A DNA stretch of 64,000 bases from Zhengitettix transpicula (lineage: Eukaryota; Arthropoda; Insecta; Orthoptera; Tetrigidae), in contig CM073592.1 of the NCBI GenBank assembly GCA_037074705.1, forward strand, positions 58,703,129 through 58,767,128. The letters are read 5' to 3'. Below the pieces are notes generated by a model. That model was not told the DNA's origin and searched no databases. It saw nothing but the letters and a program-made list of their open reading frames with translations. The first letter of the stretch is position 1. The number at the start of each line of letters is the position of its first letter. Shown here one piece after another: positions 26,584 through 35,087 of this stretch. The position numbers and the translations under genes were made by a program.

Positions 26584-29329
26584 TTCATTTTTTTTATTAA
26601 AAACATTGTATGTTCAAGGTGGTAACATAAATATAGTATATTTGACGGGGTCAGTGCAACAGAGATTTAACTCATCTTTTTTAAAATGTAGAAAAGCTCA
26701 ATTGAAGTCATACTTTTTGTTTTTTTTTAAAATAAGGTAAGCCACATTTTCATCACTCTCAATTGTTCACTGAATTTTTTCAACTTGTTGAACAATAATG
26801 CATAAATGTTGAAAATTGAAATATAACAATATGGTGTTAATAACACAAATTGCATGTTAGGAAAGGTTAGACCTTTGTTGTCCGGCACCCTCATTTGCTA
26901 TGTCTGGACAGGATCTGTTATCGTTCCAAATGACTTGATTAATTTGATGTTATATTATCCTTACCCACTTTGCTATGTCATATGTACCTTATTGTTTTAT
27001 AAACAAACTTTAGATTTTTTTCCAATAAACATATTTTTCATTTTAAACCTCAGATATTTTTGTCACAACTTTTACTATATCTTGTACTTTATAATAAATA
27101 AATTATTCGATTTTCTTTTCGTCATCATATATGTTGTTATTTAGACTTTTGTAAAATTTAATTTTTGGTGTAAATATTAGAGGATCTGGACTGACACTGT
27201 AAGCTTTACTCTGATTATGTAATGCTCTATTTATGGTCTGTATTTTCAGGAAGGTGCTTCAGTATTAGTACATGGTTCAGAAGGACTCGATGCAACTTTG
27301 CTTGTCACGTCACTGGCCCAGGTGATTCTCAATCCTGATTGCAGAACAGTTAGAGGGTATGAAAAATATCTGATAATGGAAACTGGTTAAATTATGTCAA
27401 ATTTCATGTTGAGACCATTTTCAGATGTTTCTTAACTTCAGCATTTGATTTGGCTCTTTCCAGAGGCAATACCAACATTGAAACAGAACTTAATAGTTAC
27501 CAAATATTATATAACTATAAACAATAAAAACTAAAAATGTGTTTTGTGAGCCGGGTAATTTATATTCATTGTTTCATACATCTTATGTAAAATTTCTTTG
27601 TGCTGTTTGTTTATATGTTTTATAATGTTCGACAATTGCTGGAAGATTGTTGGATCACTGATCTAAAGTATTCTGTTTGTGAAGTTTTGTAAACCAATGA
27701 TTCATTTTGAAAATGAATCTTTGACTTTTGATTCAATATGATTCAATATTTTTGTAAATTACGATTTATAGAATTATCAATAAAGAGTTGATTATGTTCA
27801 TATTCATTACATATCACTAAGAGATTCTTTCCCTTTTTACTATTAATAGATGTCAGAAAGTTTAATTTATTTTTTAAAAATATATATTTTACTGTCAGGA
27901 TGGAAGCCCTGGTTGAAAGAGAATGGCTGCAAGCTGGATATCCTTTTCCTGTTCGACATTACAAATCTTGTTACTCTACAAGCAGCAATGGAAGAGGAAA
28001 AAATCAGGCACCTACATTTCTTCTTTTCCTAGATTGTGTGTGGCAAATTCATCAACAGTTTCCATGTAGCTTTGAATTTAGCCCCTATTTCCTAATAATG
28101 TTATTTGAACATTCGTATTCATCACAATATGGTAAGCTACTGTTCTCAGATGTAACAGTATGTGTTCAGTTATTTTTTCATCATTCAATTTTTATAATAT
28201 ATAATTATTAATTATTATACTATTTATATATATTAATATATAATATAATATATAATTATTATTTGACTTGACAGCAATGATTATTTTGTAAGATATTTTC
28301 TGTAATTTCAGGTACATTTTTAGGTAGCTGTGAAGCAGAACGTGTTAAAATAAAGTTGTCTGAACATACTATCAGTTTATGGTCATACATTAATAGAATG
28401 GATGTTCTACAGTCTGTACTGAATCCTATGTATGAACCTAATAATAGAGTGATATGGCCTTCTGTTGCTCCAATGAGCCTGGTTAGTATAGAGCATTGTC
28501 ATTTTTTATTGTCATTTGTGTTAATTATTTTATCTGAAAATTTTCACCTCTGTATTAACATAATCCAGTGATAATTTCCTCTGATTCAAATTGACTTTTT
28601 CCCAATAGTATTCTTTGTTTACATTATCAAATGTAAATCCAATAAATTAGTTCCAGCCTGGTTCAAAGCTGCAAATAGAATTAAGAGATTTTTTCTTGTC
28701 TACAGTTGTCATTTTCTGAATTAAATTTGTTTAGTATATCAGTAGACCATTTAATCAATTTAAGTAATTGATTATTCATTATTCCACTCACTTATTGCTA
28801 ACCTTTTTAATCCATTCTGTGTTTTTCTCATTTTTACATAATTGCCAATAATAATTGTGATATTGGTATGGAAAGGAAAGAGTGATAGGTTGTGGCTTAC
28901 CTGAAAGTGAAGTGCGGTGTCGCCATAAGGAACTGAATTTTTGGAGGTTCTCAGCCTCCTTCTTCAGGAAGGAGTGTTACACCATTCTGTGTACCGGCAC
29001 CGTGCAACCTTCAGTTCCTTATGGTGACACTGCACTTCACTTTCAGGTAAGCCACAACCTATCTCTCTTTCCTTTCCATACAAATATTGCAATTATATAC
29101 ACACACACACATTACAAAATTGTGCTCATTATGTGACATAAAATACCCACAGGCATTGTGGTCTGAATTGTATTTGCGGTGGGTTGTGGATCAAAGTCCT
29201 CAGAAACAAGCTTGGCGTAAGATCACTCAGTTGCGGCAGAGAGATGCTGAACTTCGTCTTGAAGCTGGTAGATTACGACGTCAGCTGACTGAGTTACAGC
29301 GAGAAGCTGTGACAGTTGGAATCCTTTAG
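12019..29329 (+). CDS. MTMR9: Myotubularin-related protein 9 (pseudophosphatase), 11 coding exons
   Basis: Joined exons: 12019-12165, 13212-13374, 13524-13678, 18017-18142, 23862-24011, 24738-24849, 25913-26034, 27250-27356, 27899-28131, 28312-28481, 29153-29329. All junctions are GT/AG and phases agree, giving 553 residues; vertebrate MTMR9 is about 549. Order: PH-GRAM domain (about 1-100), myotubularin phosphatase-like domain (about 125-500), C-terminal coiled coil (about 514-549, with heptad-like Leu/Ala and many Arg/Glu). The P-loop reads HGSEGLDAT (333-341) where active myotubularins have HCSDGWDRT: the catalytic Cys is Gly334 and the Arg is Ala340, so no PI(3)P phosphatase activity is expected. 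In other animals MTMR9 binds MTMR6 and MTMR8 through the coiled coil and raises their activity on endomembranes. The introns carry many transposons, but the reading frame is intact. The ATG lies at the start of a conserved exon. Confidence 0.95.
13212..13374 (+). CDS. MTMR9: MTMR9 coding exon 2 (residues 50-103)
   Basis: Continues the PH-GRAM domain, starting LLHRNVDTVERK. The acceptor is TATTTCAG and the donor GTAAGC. It leaves one base of codon 104. Confidence 0.9.
13524..13678 (+). CDS. MTMR9: MTMR9 coding exon 3 (residues 104-155)
   Basis: Encodes the linker into the phosphatase-like domain, with the family-typical FYRPMYP and an EEWRIS segment. The acceptor is CTCACAG and the donor GTATGT at 13679; it ends in phase 0. 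Confidence 0.9.
14480..14940 (-). pseudogene. copia integrase remnant
   Basis: The minus strand reads CDRGKEFDNK (about 14820-14850), matching the integrase core D-x-GxEF motif. Next comes WAEACHI, then a frame with SIENKLHYEIWNKQA and HLRIFGTECYVQ, the usual order in Ty1/copia integrases. Frames change at least twice and stops interrupt it, so it is inactive. Confidence 0.65.
15215..15920 (-). pseudogene. LINE polymerase C-terminal remnant nested in copia element
   Basis: From about 15480 to the stop at 15215-15217 one open minus-strand frame reads GNRIRTLHSNLTHSYLF, then LTIQQVLNDCPKHNRIRRQF. That is the pattern at the end of Jockey/I-clade LINE ORF2 (LTHSYL, H/Q-xL-x-DCP). Upstream, near 15550, a frame reads NEALWVITGCIRTT, matching the thumb-region motif QNxALRxITG. 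Several frameshifts separate these pieces. Confidence 0.6.
16508..16579 (+). tRNA. tRNA-Ser-like SINE head (probably not a functional tRNA)
   Basis: The 72 bases fold as a cloverleaf: acceptor GACCCGG/CTGGGTC, anticodon stem TCTGT/GCAGA with loop GTACTAA (anticodon ACT, 16542-16544), and T arm GTGGG/CCCGC. Box A (TGGCCGAGATGG, 16515-16526) and box B (GGTTCAAGTCC, 16559-16569) both match pol III consensus. The long variable arm of true tRNA-Ser is missing and a SINE body follows, so I read it as a SINE promoter rather than a decoding tRNA. Confidence 0.6.
16508..16790 (+). mobile_element. tRNA-Ser-derived SINE, full-length copy
   Basis: A tRNA-like head (16508-16579) is followed by a pyrimidine-rich body (CTTTCCTTCTTCTTCC and similar) and an AT-rich end leading into a TA run at about 16779. 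The same head/body/tail order recurs, rearranged, at 17.44-17.74 kb and 26.29-26.58 kb, so this is a mobile family. It sits in MTMR9 intron 3 in the sense direction. Confidence 0.75.
16800..17020. mobile_element. Foldback element F1 with hammerhead-like core
   Basis: Terminal inverted repeats of about 65 bases start GATATTG.TGTGGAAAGG and end in the complement. The centre carries CTGAAGA (16897-16903), an A, the stem GGAGG/CCTCT, and GAAA (16922-16925). It is closely related to the element at 28859-29089. TA runs abut both ends. Confidence 0.65.
17025..17081. repeat. (TA)n microsatellite
   Basis: An uninterrupted TA run of about 57 bases, directly after foldback element F1. Confidence 0.95.
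17083..17414 (-). mobile_element. LTR plus primer-binding-site fragment of an LTR retrotransposon
   Basis: On the minus strand a 274-base block starts TGTAACATG (at 17414), contains AATAAA and ends at 17141. Immediately after it comes TGGCGCCCAAACATG (about 17126-17140), a good match to tRNA primer-binding sites of gypsy/BEL-type elements. Only about 45 bases of leader follow, so this is a truncated 5' end. Unlike the surrounding intron it is GC-rich. Confidence 0.5.
17436..17742 (-). mobile_element. Rearranged SINE copy with 5' inversion and internal duplication
   Basis: 17438-17603 is the SINE 3' half on the minus strand. Continuing rightwards, the body half appears on the plus strand twice in tandem (about 17625-17683 and 17690-17736), each containing CTTTGAACATATGCTTTT. 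The tRNA head is absent. The layout fits a minus-strand copy whose 5' part was inverted during insertion. Confidence 0.6.
17747..17875 (-). repeat. Partial foldback-family element
   Basis: On the minus strand the left edge reads GATTTCCGGTAAGCTGG followed by TGCTCTCTC, matching the end GATTTCTGGTAAGTCAAC...CTCTCTC of the element at 34.76-35.03 kb. An 11-base hairpin (GGCCTACAACT and its complement) lies near 17803-17848. No full core is recognisable. Confidence 0.4.
18017..18142 (+). CDS. MTMR9: MTMR9 coding exon 4 (residues 156-197)
   Basis: Starts ICPTYPSAVLVPK, the conserved entry to the phosphatase-like domain, and contains GGRFPVLSYRH. The donor is taken as GTAAGT at 18143; a GTGTAA alternative one base earlier would break the frame. 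Confidence 0.9.
18249..18425 (+). pseudogene. Penelope-like reverse transcriptase fragment
   Basis: The plus strand encodes QLVTIDVVSLYTNILEALNH (about 18258-18317). The DVVSLYTNI block is the characteristic motif carrying the first catalytic Asp of Penelope-like RTs. A stop follows, then VNNRHTL about 30 codons on, resembling the next conserved segment. It is a short dead fragment in MTMR9 intron 4. Confidence 0.55.
18535..18640. repeat. Cryptic CA/TA-rich simple repeat
   Basis: Runs of ACAC mixed with ATACAT and GCATGC-like units. It is low complexity with no other signal. Confidence 0.6.
19115..21788 (-). pseudogene. Jockey-like LINE ORF2 (endonuclease + reverse transcriptase), broken
   Basis: The start is taken at the ATG ending at 21788. 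The AP-endonuclease opens ICTWNARGAINK; further on come LLLLTETKL, RKGGSAIPI and GGDYNAKHPNFGY (about 21370), with an early stop cluster near 20900-21000. The linker is open at 20884-20441. The RT frame 20317-19418 has NYRPISLLPTISKLFEKLLL, FIDIEKAFDK and AAGVPQGCVIAPFLYNIF, but the catalytic box is FTDN instead of F/Y-ADD, so it is dead. After another frameshift the C-terminus reads ILRTITNSPWYL and RRLKKKHPIDL, ending at TAA 19115-19117. Confidence 0.8.
21835..23186 (-). pseudogene. Jockey-like LINE ORF1 (Gag-like), broken
   Basis: Three minus-strand frames join logically. 23186-22713 is a Ser/Thr/Pro/Asn-rich N-terminus starting MDVVDDITE. 22695-22249 has a PRE_C2HC-like domain (NLRVVLRGIH, then ELKELGYSP, then LPLFFLNL, then NVEPPK). 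22236-21835 supplies CCHC zinc-knuckle remnants, including KCTNCHGNRTANYKGCPIF. The first knuckle (CLRCQNYGHTKNYC) lies in another frame near 22300, so at least two frameshifts are present. Proteins of this type bind the element's RNA. Confidence 0.75.
23631..23845. mobile_element. Foldback-family element F2 with best-preserved core
   Basis: Contains CTGACGA (23749-23755), an A, a stem GGGGG/CCCTC with loop CTGAGG, and GAAA (23773-23776), followed by ATTTG. The right edge (CCAACT..ACCAACT, GATTTCTGGTTAGTTGAC) matches the right edge of the element at 34.8-35.0 kb. The left side is poorly inverted, so this is perhaps a half copy. It ends only about 15-20 bases before the MTMR9 exon 5 acceptor. 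Confidence 0.5.
23862..24011 (+). CDS. MTMR9: MTMR9 coding exon 5 (residues 198-247)
   Basis: Encodes the conserved MRGSQP, RCKEDE and YIIDTR motifs of myotubularin folds. Its acceptor ATTTCTTCCAG lies only about 15-20 bases after a foldback repeat (23631-23845). The donor is GTAAGT. Confidence 0.92.
24738..24849 (+). CDS. MTMR9: MTMR9 coding exon 6 (residues 248-284)
   Basis: Starts SRGGGFE and contains YPQWRR, a near-invariant MTMR9 segment. The donor GTAAGT at 24850 leaves one base of codon 285. Confidence 0.92.
25913..26034 (+). CDS. MTMR9: MTMR9 coding exon 7 (residues 285-325)
   Basis: Contains MDRWLSRLESSNW, typical of the segment just before the P-loop. The acceptor is TGTTCAG and the donor GTAACA; it ends in phase 0. 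Confidence 0.92.
26294..26523 (+). mobile_element. SINE copy with classic 5' inversion
   Basis: 26295-26390 is the reverse complement of the SINE 5' half (body, then tRNA head truncated within the anticodon loop). 26391-26523 is the 3' half in direct orientation, starting at the very next base of the reference order (CTATGTGCGTAATTC). This is the arrangement left by twin priming during LINE-driven insertion. TA runs lie on both sides. Confidence 0.65.
26529..26582. repeat. (TA)n microsatellite at SINE 3' end
   Basis: About 54 bases of pure TA following the SINE tail CTCCTAATATTG. The same tail precedes or abuts TA runs at 16.78 and 17.43 kb. Confidence 0.95.
26864..26935 (+). repeat. Possible pogo/Tigger-type transposon end
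   Basis: TTGTCCGGCACCCTCATTTG followed by GTCTGGACAGGATC resembles the TTATCCGGCA...CCGGACAGGA ends of pogo-like DNA transposons. The other end was not found. This is weak, from motif similarity only. Confidence 0.25.
27250..27356 (+). CDS. MTMR9: MTMR9 coding exon 8 (residues 326-361, dead P-loop)
   Basis: Carries the degenerate active-site loop HGSEGLDAT, in which the catalytic Cys and Arg are replaced by Gly and Ala. The donor GTATGA at 27357 is weaker than the others. Confidence 0.93.
27899..28131 (+). CDS. MTMR9: MTMR9 coding exon 9 (residues 361-439)
   Basis: The longest internal exon. It contains EREWLQAGYPF and FLLFLDCVWQ, diagnostic of myotubularins, and ends in the LFEHSYSSQYG segment. 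The donor is GTAAGC. Confidence 0.93.
28312..28481 (+). CDS. MTMR9: MTMR9 coding exon 10 (residues 439-495)
   Basis: Starts GTFLG after the acceptor TAATTTCAG and ends VIWPSVAPMSL, the end of the phosphatase-like domain. The donor is GTTAGT. Confidence 0.92.
28859..29089. mobile_element. Foldback element F3 next to MTMR9 exon 11
   Basis: Long terminal inverted repeats of about 75 bases, nearly perfect (GATATTGGTATGGAAAGG... and its complement). On the minus strand the centre has CTGAAGA (28961-28967), an A, stem GGAGG/CCTCC, then AAAA where other copies have GAAA. A CA run and the exon 11 acceptor follow within about 65 bases. Confidence 0.7.
29153..29329 (+). CDS. MTMR9: MTMR9 coding exon 11 (residues 496-553, coiled coil)
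   Basis: Encodes LYLRW, then a charged coiled coil rich in Arg, Glu and Leu, and ends at TAG (29327-29329). The acceptor ACCCACAG lies about 60 bases downstream of a foldback element and a CA run (29099-29111). Confidence 0.92.
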   Translation, partial: ALWSELYLRWVVDQSPQKQAWRKITQLRQRDAELRLEAGRLRRQLTELQREAVTVGIL

Positions 29330-29358
29330 ATGACTCGTTAGTGCAGTTATTACTAGTC

Positions 29359-29364
29359 AATAAA
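29359..29364 (+). terminator. MTMR9 polyadenylation signal
   Basis: A canonical AATAAA lies 30 bases after the stop codon. It is the first such hexamer after the coding sequence; a longer 3' UTR cannot be excluded. Confidence 0.45.
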
Positions 29365-29503
29365 ACTAATTACCAATTTGTCAATGAATATAGTTTTGCA
29401 GGATAAATATGTAAAATATGAAGACATTATACTGCTGAATTTGTTTTGTGTATGTCTTTATTATTTGTTTGAATCAAGGATAATGTGACATTGTCTAATT
29501 AAT

Positions 29504-29735
29504 TCATTTGGATAGGAAAGACAGACAGAGAGCAGGTGATTTATCTTAAATAGATAGTTGGCGTAGCCAGGCTGGGAAGAAATAATGTCAAATTTTTGAG
29601 GGCCTGAGACCTGTTCTGAAGCAGGGAGTTCAGGTTCTTGAAAATTTGACATTATATTGCTTCCCAGCCTCGCTGTGCCAACTGCTGATTTAAGGTAAGT
29701 CAGCTGCTCTCTGTCCCTCTTTCATATTCAAATGA
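29504..29735. mobile_element. Foldback element F4 downstream of MTMR9
   Basis: Terminal inverted repeats of about 60 bases start TCATTTG at 29504 and end CAAATGA at 29735. The centre is itself a hairpin of GTCAAATTTTTGAGGGCC and complement-like sequence. It carries CTGAAGC (29616-29622) in place of CTGAAGA, followed by a weak stem and GAAA. A TA-rich run follows at about 29739. Confidence 0.65.
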
Positions 29736-31330
29736 GTAATATATATATATAATATAAAATTTTATAGTCAGTTTCAGTTTTGCTTTTTATGTAAAATCTT
29801 ATTTTACATTTTCTGTATTTGTTGATAATTCAATATGAAATAATTAAATGTAACTTACAAAAACAATTTGAATAAAATAAGTGAAAAGATTATAGTTTTA
29901 ATGTCAGTTTATCCTTTCAGTACCATAAATGTATATTATACTCATATTCAGAATTGTGCAGTAGATTTTTCAGAAAGATGAAAGCCTTTGAAATGTGATC
30001 CCAAAACAGTTTTTTCTTAAAAACACCTTTGATTGGATTTTTAAAAATAATTATTCAAAATGAACGAATACTGATATTTTTTTTAAAAAATAAACTACTT
30101 TTTTTAATAAGACTTTTTATTGAATGGTTTCAAATTGTATTACAGTTTTGATGCTTATGTCGCCCCTTACTCAACTGCATCTCTGCAACATAGAATGACA
30201 CGGCCCTCCTCATATTCTTAATTAGCTTGTATACAGTCTGTCATGTAAGGGATGCACTCTTTGTTAGAAAATCATCCTTTGTGTATAGTTAAGCCATGTA
30301 ATTGGTTACGGTCTTGAATTCACAACAGTTTCCTTGAAAAATCTTAGATGTTTAAAGACTTTAATCTTTTATCCTGAAGTGCCTGATGGAAAGCTATTTA
30401 AATATTTTCTTGACCCAACTAAAAGCCCAGATATAAGTCAAACTATTCATTTTTAAAAAATAACTACATGGAAAACATTTTTATGATTTCTAAATCGACA
30501 ATTTGTTTGCTCTTGTGGTACTATTGAAATAGTTTTGGCTTTGAAAAGTGGATAGTGGAATTAGAAGCAGATGGAAAGTGCTTGACATTGTGAAACTTTC
30601 TAAACATTTAAAATAATTATTCTCTGAAGTACCACAGGTGGTCTGGTTAGGTGGATTAGGATGTGCTAGAATTAGGAAAATTCAAAGGAACACTTGATGA
30701 AAACAATTTCCAGTTTAAGACCATGCAGTAAGAGAATTTTTCACTAGACTTATTGGAGAAAATAAAGGCTGGTGTTTTTCCTATGTGGGAGAGCACAGTA
30801 TAGAAACTGGATAAAAACTTCTCGTGCAGCAATTTGTCATACACTTCTAATACTGCAACACATTGTAGAGTGACACTACACAGAAAAACAGGGACAAAAG
30901 TTTGTTCCATTGTTTTTTGGAGAAATAGTTGCTACTCCAAGGGTTTTAAATGGACTGCAGCATGCAATTCCATGAAGGTAGCCCGTGGACCAGAAGATGT
31001 TTAGTGACAGAAAGCCAATGTTAGGTAAGCAACCAACTTGATTTTTATTTCATTTCACTTCTTTTCATGTGGAATTCAATTGACTTTTTAAGTTGTTTTT
31101 ACCATGTGATATAGTTTAATATTTTATTTTGTGTTTACTACATTTGTTCTCTTTTTTATTAAAAAAAAAAGGTTTGAATTAAAATATATATTTATAATTT
31201 GAACTCAAAAGTGAAATAAATAAGTTGAAACTGACAAATATGTATTTTTATATTAATTTCATCAAATTCTCTAAATGAAGGGCTCAAATATTATCAGATT
31301 GCCTTATTTACTTTTAAGACTAGTCACCAA

Positions 31331-31821
31331 TTGGCACTATATATGTTCTGGATATGATGGATCAGTGAATACAGAAGAATATATAACCATAGTTTTCTCA
31401 CCAAGAGCAATATTTTTATTTTTGCTTAGAATTTAAATTAATGATATGAGAATAGATGGCAAACTTTTTGAAGAATTAGAAAAGAAAAGGAACAGCCTGG
31501 CATGGCTATTTGACTGACTCACTGGGTAATTATTAACTGAACATTTTTATATGGAGAAAGGTGTTTCTGAAGATGAATTACTTCTGTACAAACAAGGTAC
31601 AAGAATTATAATAAATTTGTTTCAAGTGAAAATCAAATTATAGATCAAAATATTTTATGTAGCTGATGAACTAAGATTATAACCTAAAATTTCGCTACAG
31701 TGTAAGTTCAGGGTATGAATGAAAATAGAGCAGTAGGTAAAGGATTAGATTAATTCTGATATGGCAGTTTGGCACTATATATGTTCTGGATATGATGGAT
31801 CAGTGAATACAGAAGAATATA
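31331..31821 (+). repeat. 53-bp perfect direct repeat, 438 bp apart
   Basis: The segment starting TTGGCACTATATATGTTC is identical at 31331-31383 and 31769-31821, with unrelated flanks. It suggests a recent local duplication or two solo ends of an element whose 385-base interior lies between. Confidence 0.8.
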
Positions 31822-32992
31822 AAATTCTTGGTTATAATGCCAACAAAGCTATATATCCTATGCCGGGGAAAGTAATATTTTAGTTTGTTGATACTGTAGG
31901 GCATTTTTTCAAACTTATAATATTGATTTTATCAACATAATAATAATAATATGAAAATTTCACAATGACTGTAGTGATAACTTAAAAAATCATTTATTTT
32001 TATTATTCTTTACAAGCTGCCAATATTCTTGTTCAGGAACATAGTTACACTATGAAATTACAATAATTTTTTTCATTTCGTTTATAACATTATTCGTATA
32101 TGACTTAATTTAACTTACTTTTATGCAAGCAAAATATCTTCAAACATGTGTCTGTCTGGAAATACCATTTTGTCTTTGCATTGTGCAAAAATTATAACTT
32201 GATTTTATTACTTGTATGGCCATTTTTTATTTTCTAATAACATGCCATAGAAAAGTATGAGTTATAATTAGTTGAAATTCCATTTGTTTGTTTATTTATT
32301 TATCTTAAAATTCATTTAAATGAAACATTCACATTTATTAATATTTACTTTTACTGGTATTGTTCTACATGAAATCAGTTCTTTGCTATTGAAGCACATT
32401 TATTTTTTTTCAGTAATTTTTAATAGCCACTGAAAAATAAGATGTACTTTATTATTATTATTAGAACTTGTTTTATATTGGGGTCAATATCAGTTCTGTT
32501 TATAATTACTACCAATAAGTTTCTTTTTAAAGTAATACTAATATTAATAATGGTCATAAGTATTTATAACATAATACACTCTGATAATTGCTTAAAGATA
32601 AATACATTTAAATATCAAATACACACTAATACACATCTATACACCATATCACAGTATTCATTGTAAAAGAAATACTTCACATCAAATCTTTTATCTCAAG
32701 CAACAACAAAACATATCACAACTGTTACTAATCAAAATCAGCACTGGTATTTCTTATTTAGAGAGGATAAGAACATATATTATTCATTTTAATGCAATTC
32801 TAAAAATAAAAAATGTTGTGAAGATTTGTGAAATTGATTCATAATTATAAAAAATATTTAAGTTATAAAATTCTTAATTCAGTTAAAAAAAATATTTATA
32901 AGTCTGCAATACTGTATTTATTTAATAATATCCTGAAAGAAACTTTAAGTACAGCTAAACCAAACAAAGCTAAAACAATTAATATAATCATA

Positions 32993-32995
<3 letters not shown>

Positions 32996-33038
<43 letters not shown>
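32996..33038. repeat. (TA)n microsatellite
   Basis: About 43 bases of pure TA with no associated element recognised. Confidence 0.95.
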
Positions 33039-33041
<3 letters not shown>

Positions 33042-33259
33042 AATGATGCAATTCCTTGACTAACATAGATAGTAAAAGTAATAATAGAAATTATTTGTTT
33101 CAAAAAAGTATCAATTAGGCCTACTTTCAATTTAGATTAATTTAAGAACATTTGACAGTCATTTAATGTTTGTTACCTAAGTTAACAAATATATTTATGT
33201 TATTACAAATGTCATAACTTCATATATTAATGAACAATATTAACGTCTGTTTGTTAATT

Positions 33260-33392
33260 TTAACATGTGAAAATGGCCAATTACAGACAATATTTGAATA
33301 AAAACTCTTCTGCCAAGTGGCAAAATAAATTCATAAGATTAATAGGGTTTTGGTTCAAATATTGTCTGTGATTGGCCATTTTCACATGTTAA
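33260..33392. mobile_element. MITE-like element with 39-bp inverted ends
   Basis: Arms 33260-33298 and 33354-33392 (TTAACATGTGAAAATGGCCA and its complement) are almost perfectly inverted around a 55-base interior. Flanking sequence is AT-rich, so the target duplication is unclear (possibly within TTAA). Confidence 0.6.
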
Positions 33393-34057
33393 TTGATTAT
33401 TAATTTTGAACCTTTGTTTATAATTATTTAAACTAATTTTACATTACCTTTTATGGCCAAAGTTAAAATTGTATACTGTTTATAAAAATATATGTCAGTG
33501 AAGAAATAAAAATGTTGAATATAAATTTCCAATGAATATTCTAAACATTTAATAGAATATTTACTCAAATAATTTATTTAAAATATTAATACATTGTGCA
33601 GCTTGCCCAAGTATTCCACTTCTATTACTAAAATGCATATGGCACAATGTGCTTCTGTGAAAATTTTTCTGCAGCTATTCAGTTCATCAAAACTTAGTTT
33701 TGGCTTGTCAAGAACTTTTTTCTTCCTTTTTAAATATTAAGGTATACTTTTCATATCTTACATCTTTAGAGAAACATAATCTCAAGAACATAAATGTATT
33801 AGACTCACTTTAAAAATGAATTTAGAATTCTTTACTTAAGGAGGCAAGATAGAGTTATGGTTGTTCAATGAAATTACAGAGAGAAATTTCTCTAAATTTA
33901 AATACAAAATATATTGTGTTAGCACATAATATAATCTCCTTATTGTTAGATGTTGAATTAATTATGAGTACTCGTAAAGTTTGTGCAGGTTTAGGAAGAG
34001 GAATTGAGTTTGTCTACTGGATAGAAAAATATTTTTATGAGGACCTCAACTGCATCA

Positions 34058-34155
34058 CTAACTGGTTGAGGGTTCTTCACTAGCTGAATGAGATGCACTC
34101 GTTGGAACAGATTGTGTGGATGACCTTTGCTGTGGTACAGAACTGGTACTGGCAT
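34058..34155 (-). CDS. PKI: PKI terminal exon, Ser/Thr-rich tail
   Basis: Follows the acceptor CCCCCTATTGCAG. The frame set by the upstream exon gives ASTSSVPQQRSSTQ and ends at TAG (34060-34058). The competing ATG frame on the same strand ignores the splice junction and matches no protein I know. Confidence 0.78.
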
Positions 34156-35037
34156 CTGCAATAGGGGGAAAAGGCTCAATTAAAATATTTGTGGGCTTAA
34201 TAGTTTATTAAATTAATAAACATAAATTTTAATGATTATAAAAATTATTTTGTATTATAAATATAGATATCCAGTTATCAATTACAGTTGATAAAATCAA
34301 GAAACAAGTAAACATAAGAATTAGGTTAAGGTATTTTAAAAGTAAACAATGGTTCTATTCTAATAATTTAAAATCCACAGCTTTCATGAGTATTGCTTTG
34401 GATATCATCTTTTAGAGATGGGCATGAGTACTGGATATTTACAAACAAAGAATAGTTAATTTGTAAAAAAAAAATTCAACAAATTTAAAATCCATGAAAA
34501 AAATTAATTAACAGATATTAAATCATTATAAATTGGAAATGGATTATTCAGCCAACACACATTTGATACAACCTGGCCTGCGTACAAATTACAGGCCTTC
34601 GGTTCTGTACAGTTTCGGTATTCAGTGGATTATAAGCATTTCTTGGTTGTCTTTTTAGTTTCATTTTCATAGCCAATATGGTTACAATTTTAGATGTATG
34701 TTTATAGATAACACTTAATGAAAATGTGATGAGGTCAATTTAAATAACACATTTAGTTATGAAAGAGAGAGACAGCAAAGTTTGTACTGTGTGGCGGCCA
34801 GGCACAAATTTAATTATATCATGATTATTGAGCACCAATTATCGTTTTATTATTATGAAGCTTATTATAATTGTATTACATGTTAATGCTCAGCCAGTAT
34901 GTAGGTCAGACATTCTCTCCTGACAAAGGAGGCTCAGGCCCTTGAAAATTTGAGAATTTTTAGACTCCTCAGCCCGACTGGATCAACTGTGGATTTCTGG
35001 TAAGTCAACTTCACTCTCTCTCTTTGGTATTTAAATA

Positions 35038-35087
<50 letters not shown>

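Larger units (their letters stand above)
29736..33259. other. Intergenic AT-rich stretch between MTMR9 and PKI
   Basis: No coding exon is recognised. GC is somewhat higher at 30140-31020, where short frames exist on both strands, but none matches a family I know. A 53-base direct repeat and a TA run are listed separately. Confidence 0.45.

Noticed and set aside
30140..31020. Possible transposase-like or retroposed gene in the MTMR9-PKI intergenic region
   Set aside because: Composition hints at old coding sequence, but no frame on either strand gave a motif I could name.
32828..33130. Frames rich in repeating Tyr-Ile
   Set aside because: They are translations of a TA microsatellite; the same applies at 17.24, 26.51 and 35.01 kb.
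33991..34179. 62-codon minus-strand frame MSLFPLLQMPVPV
   Set aside because: It reads through the intron and overlaps the PKI terminal exon in a different frame. The spliced frame continues the PKI protein.
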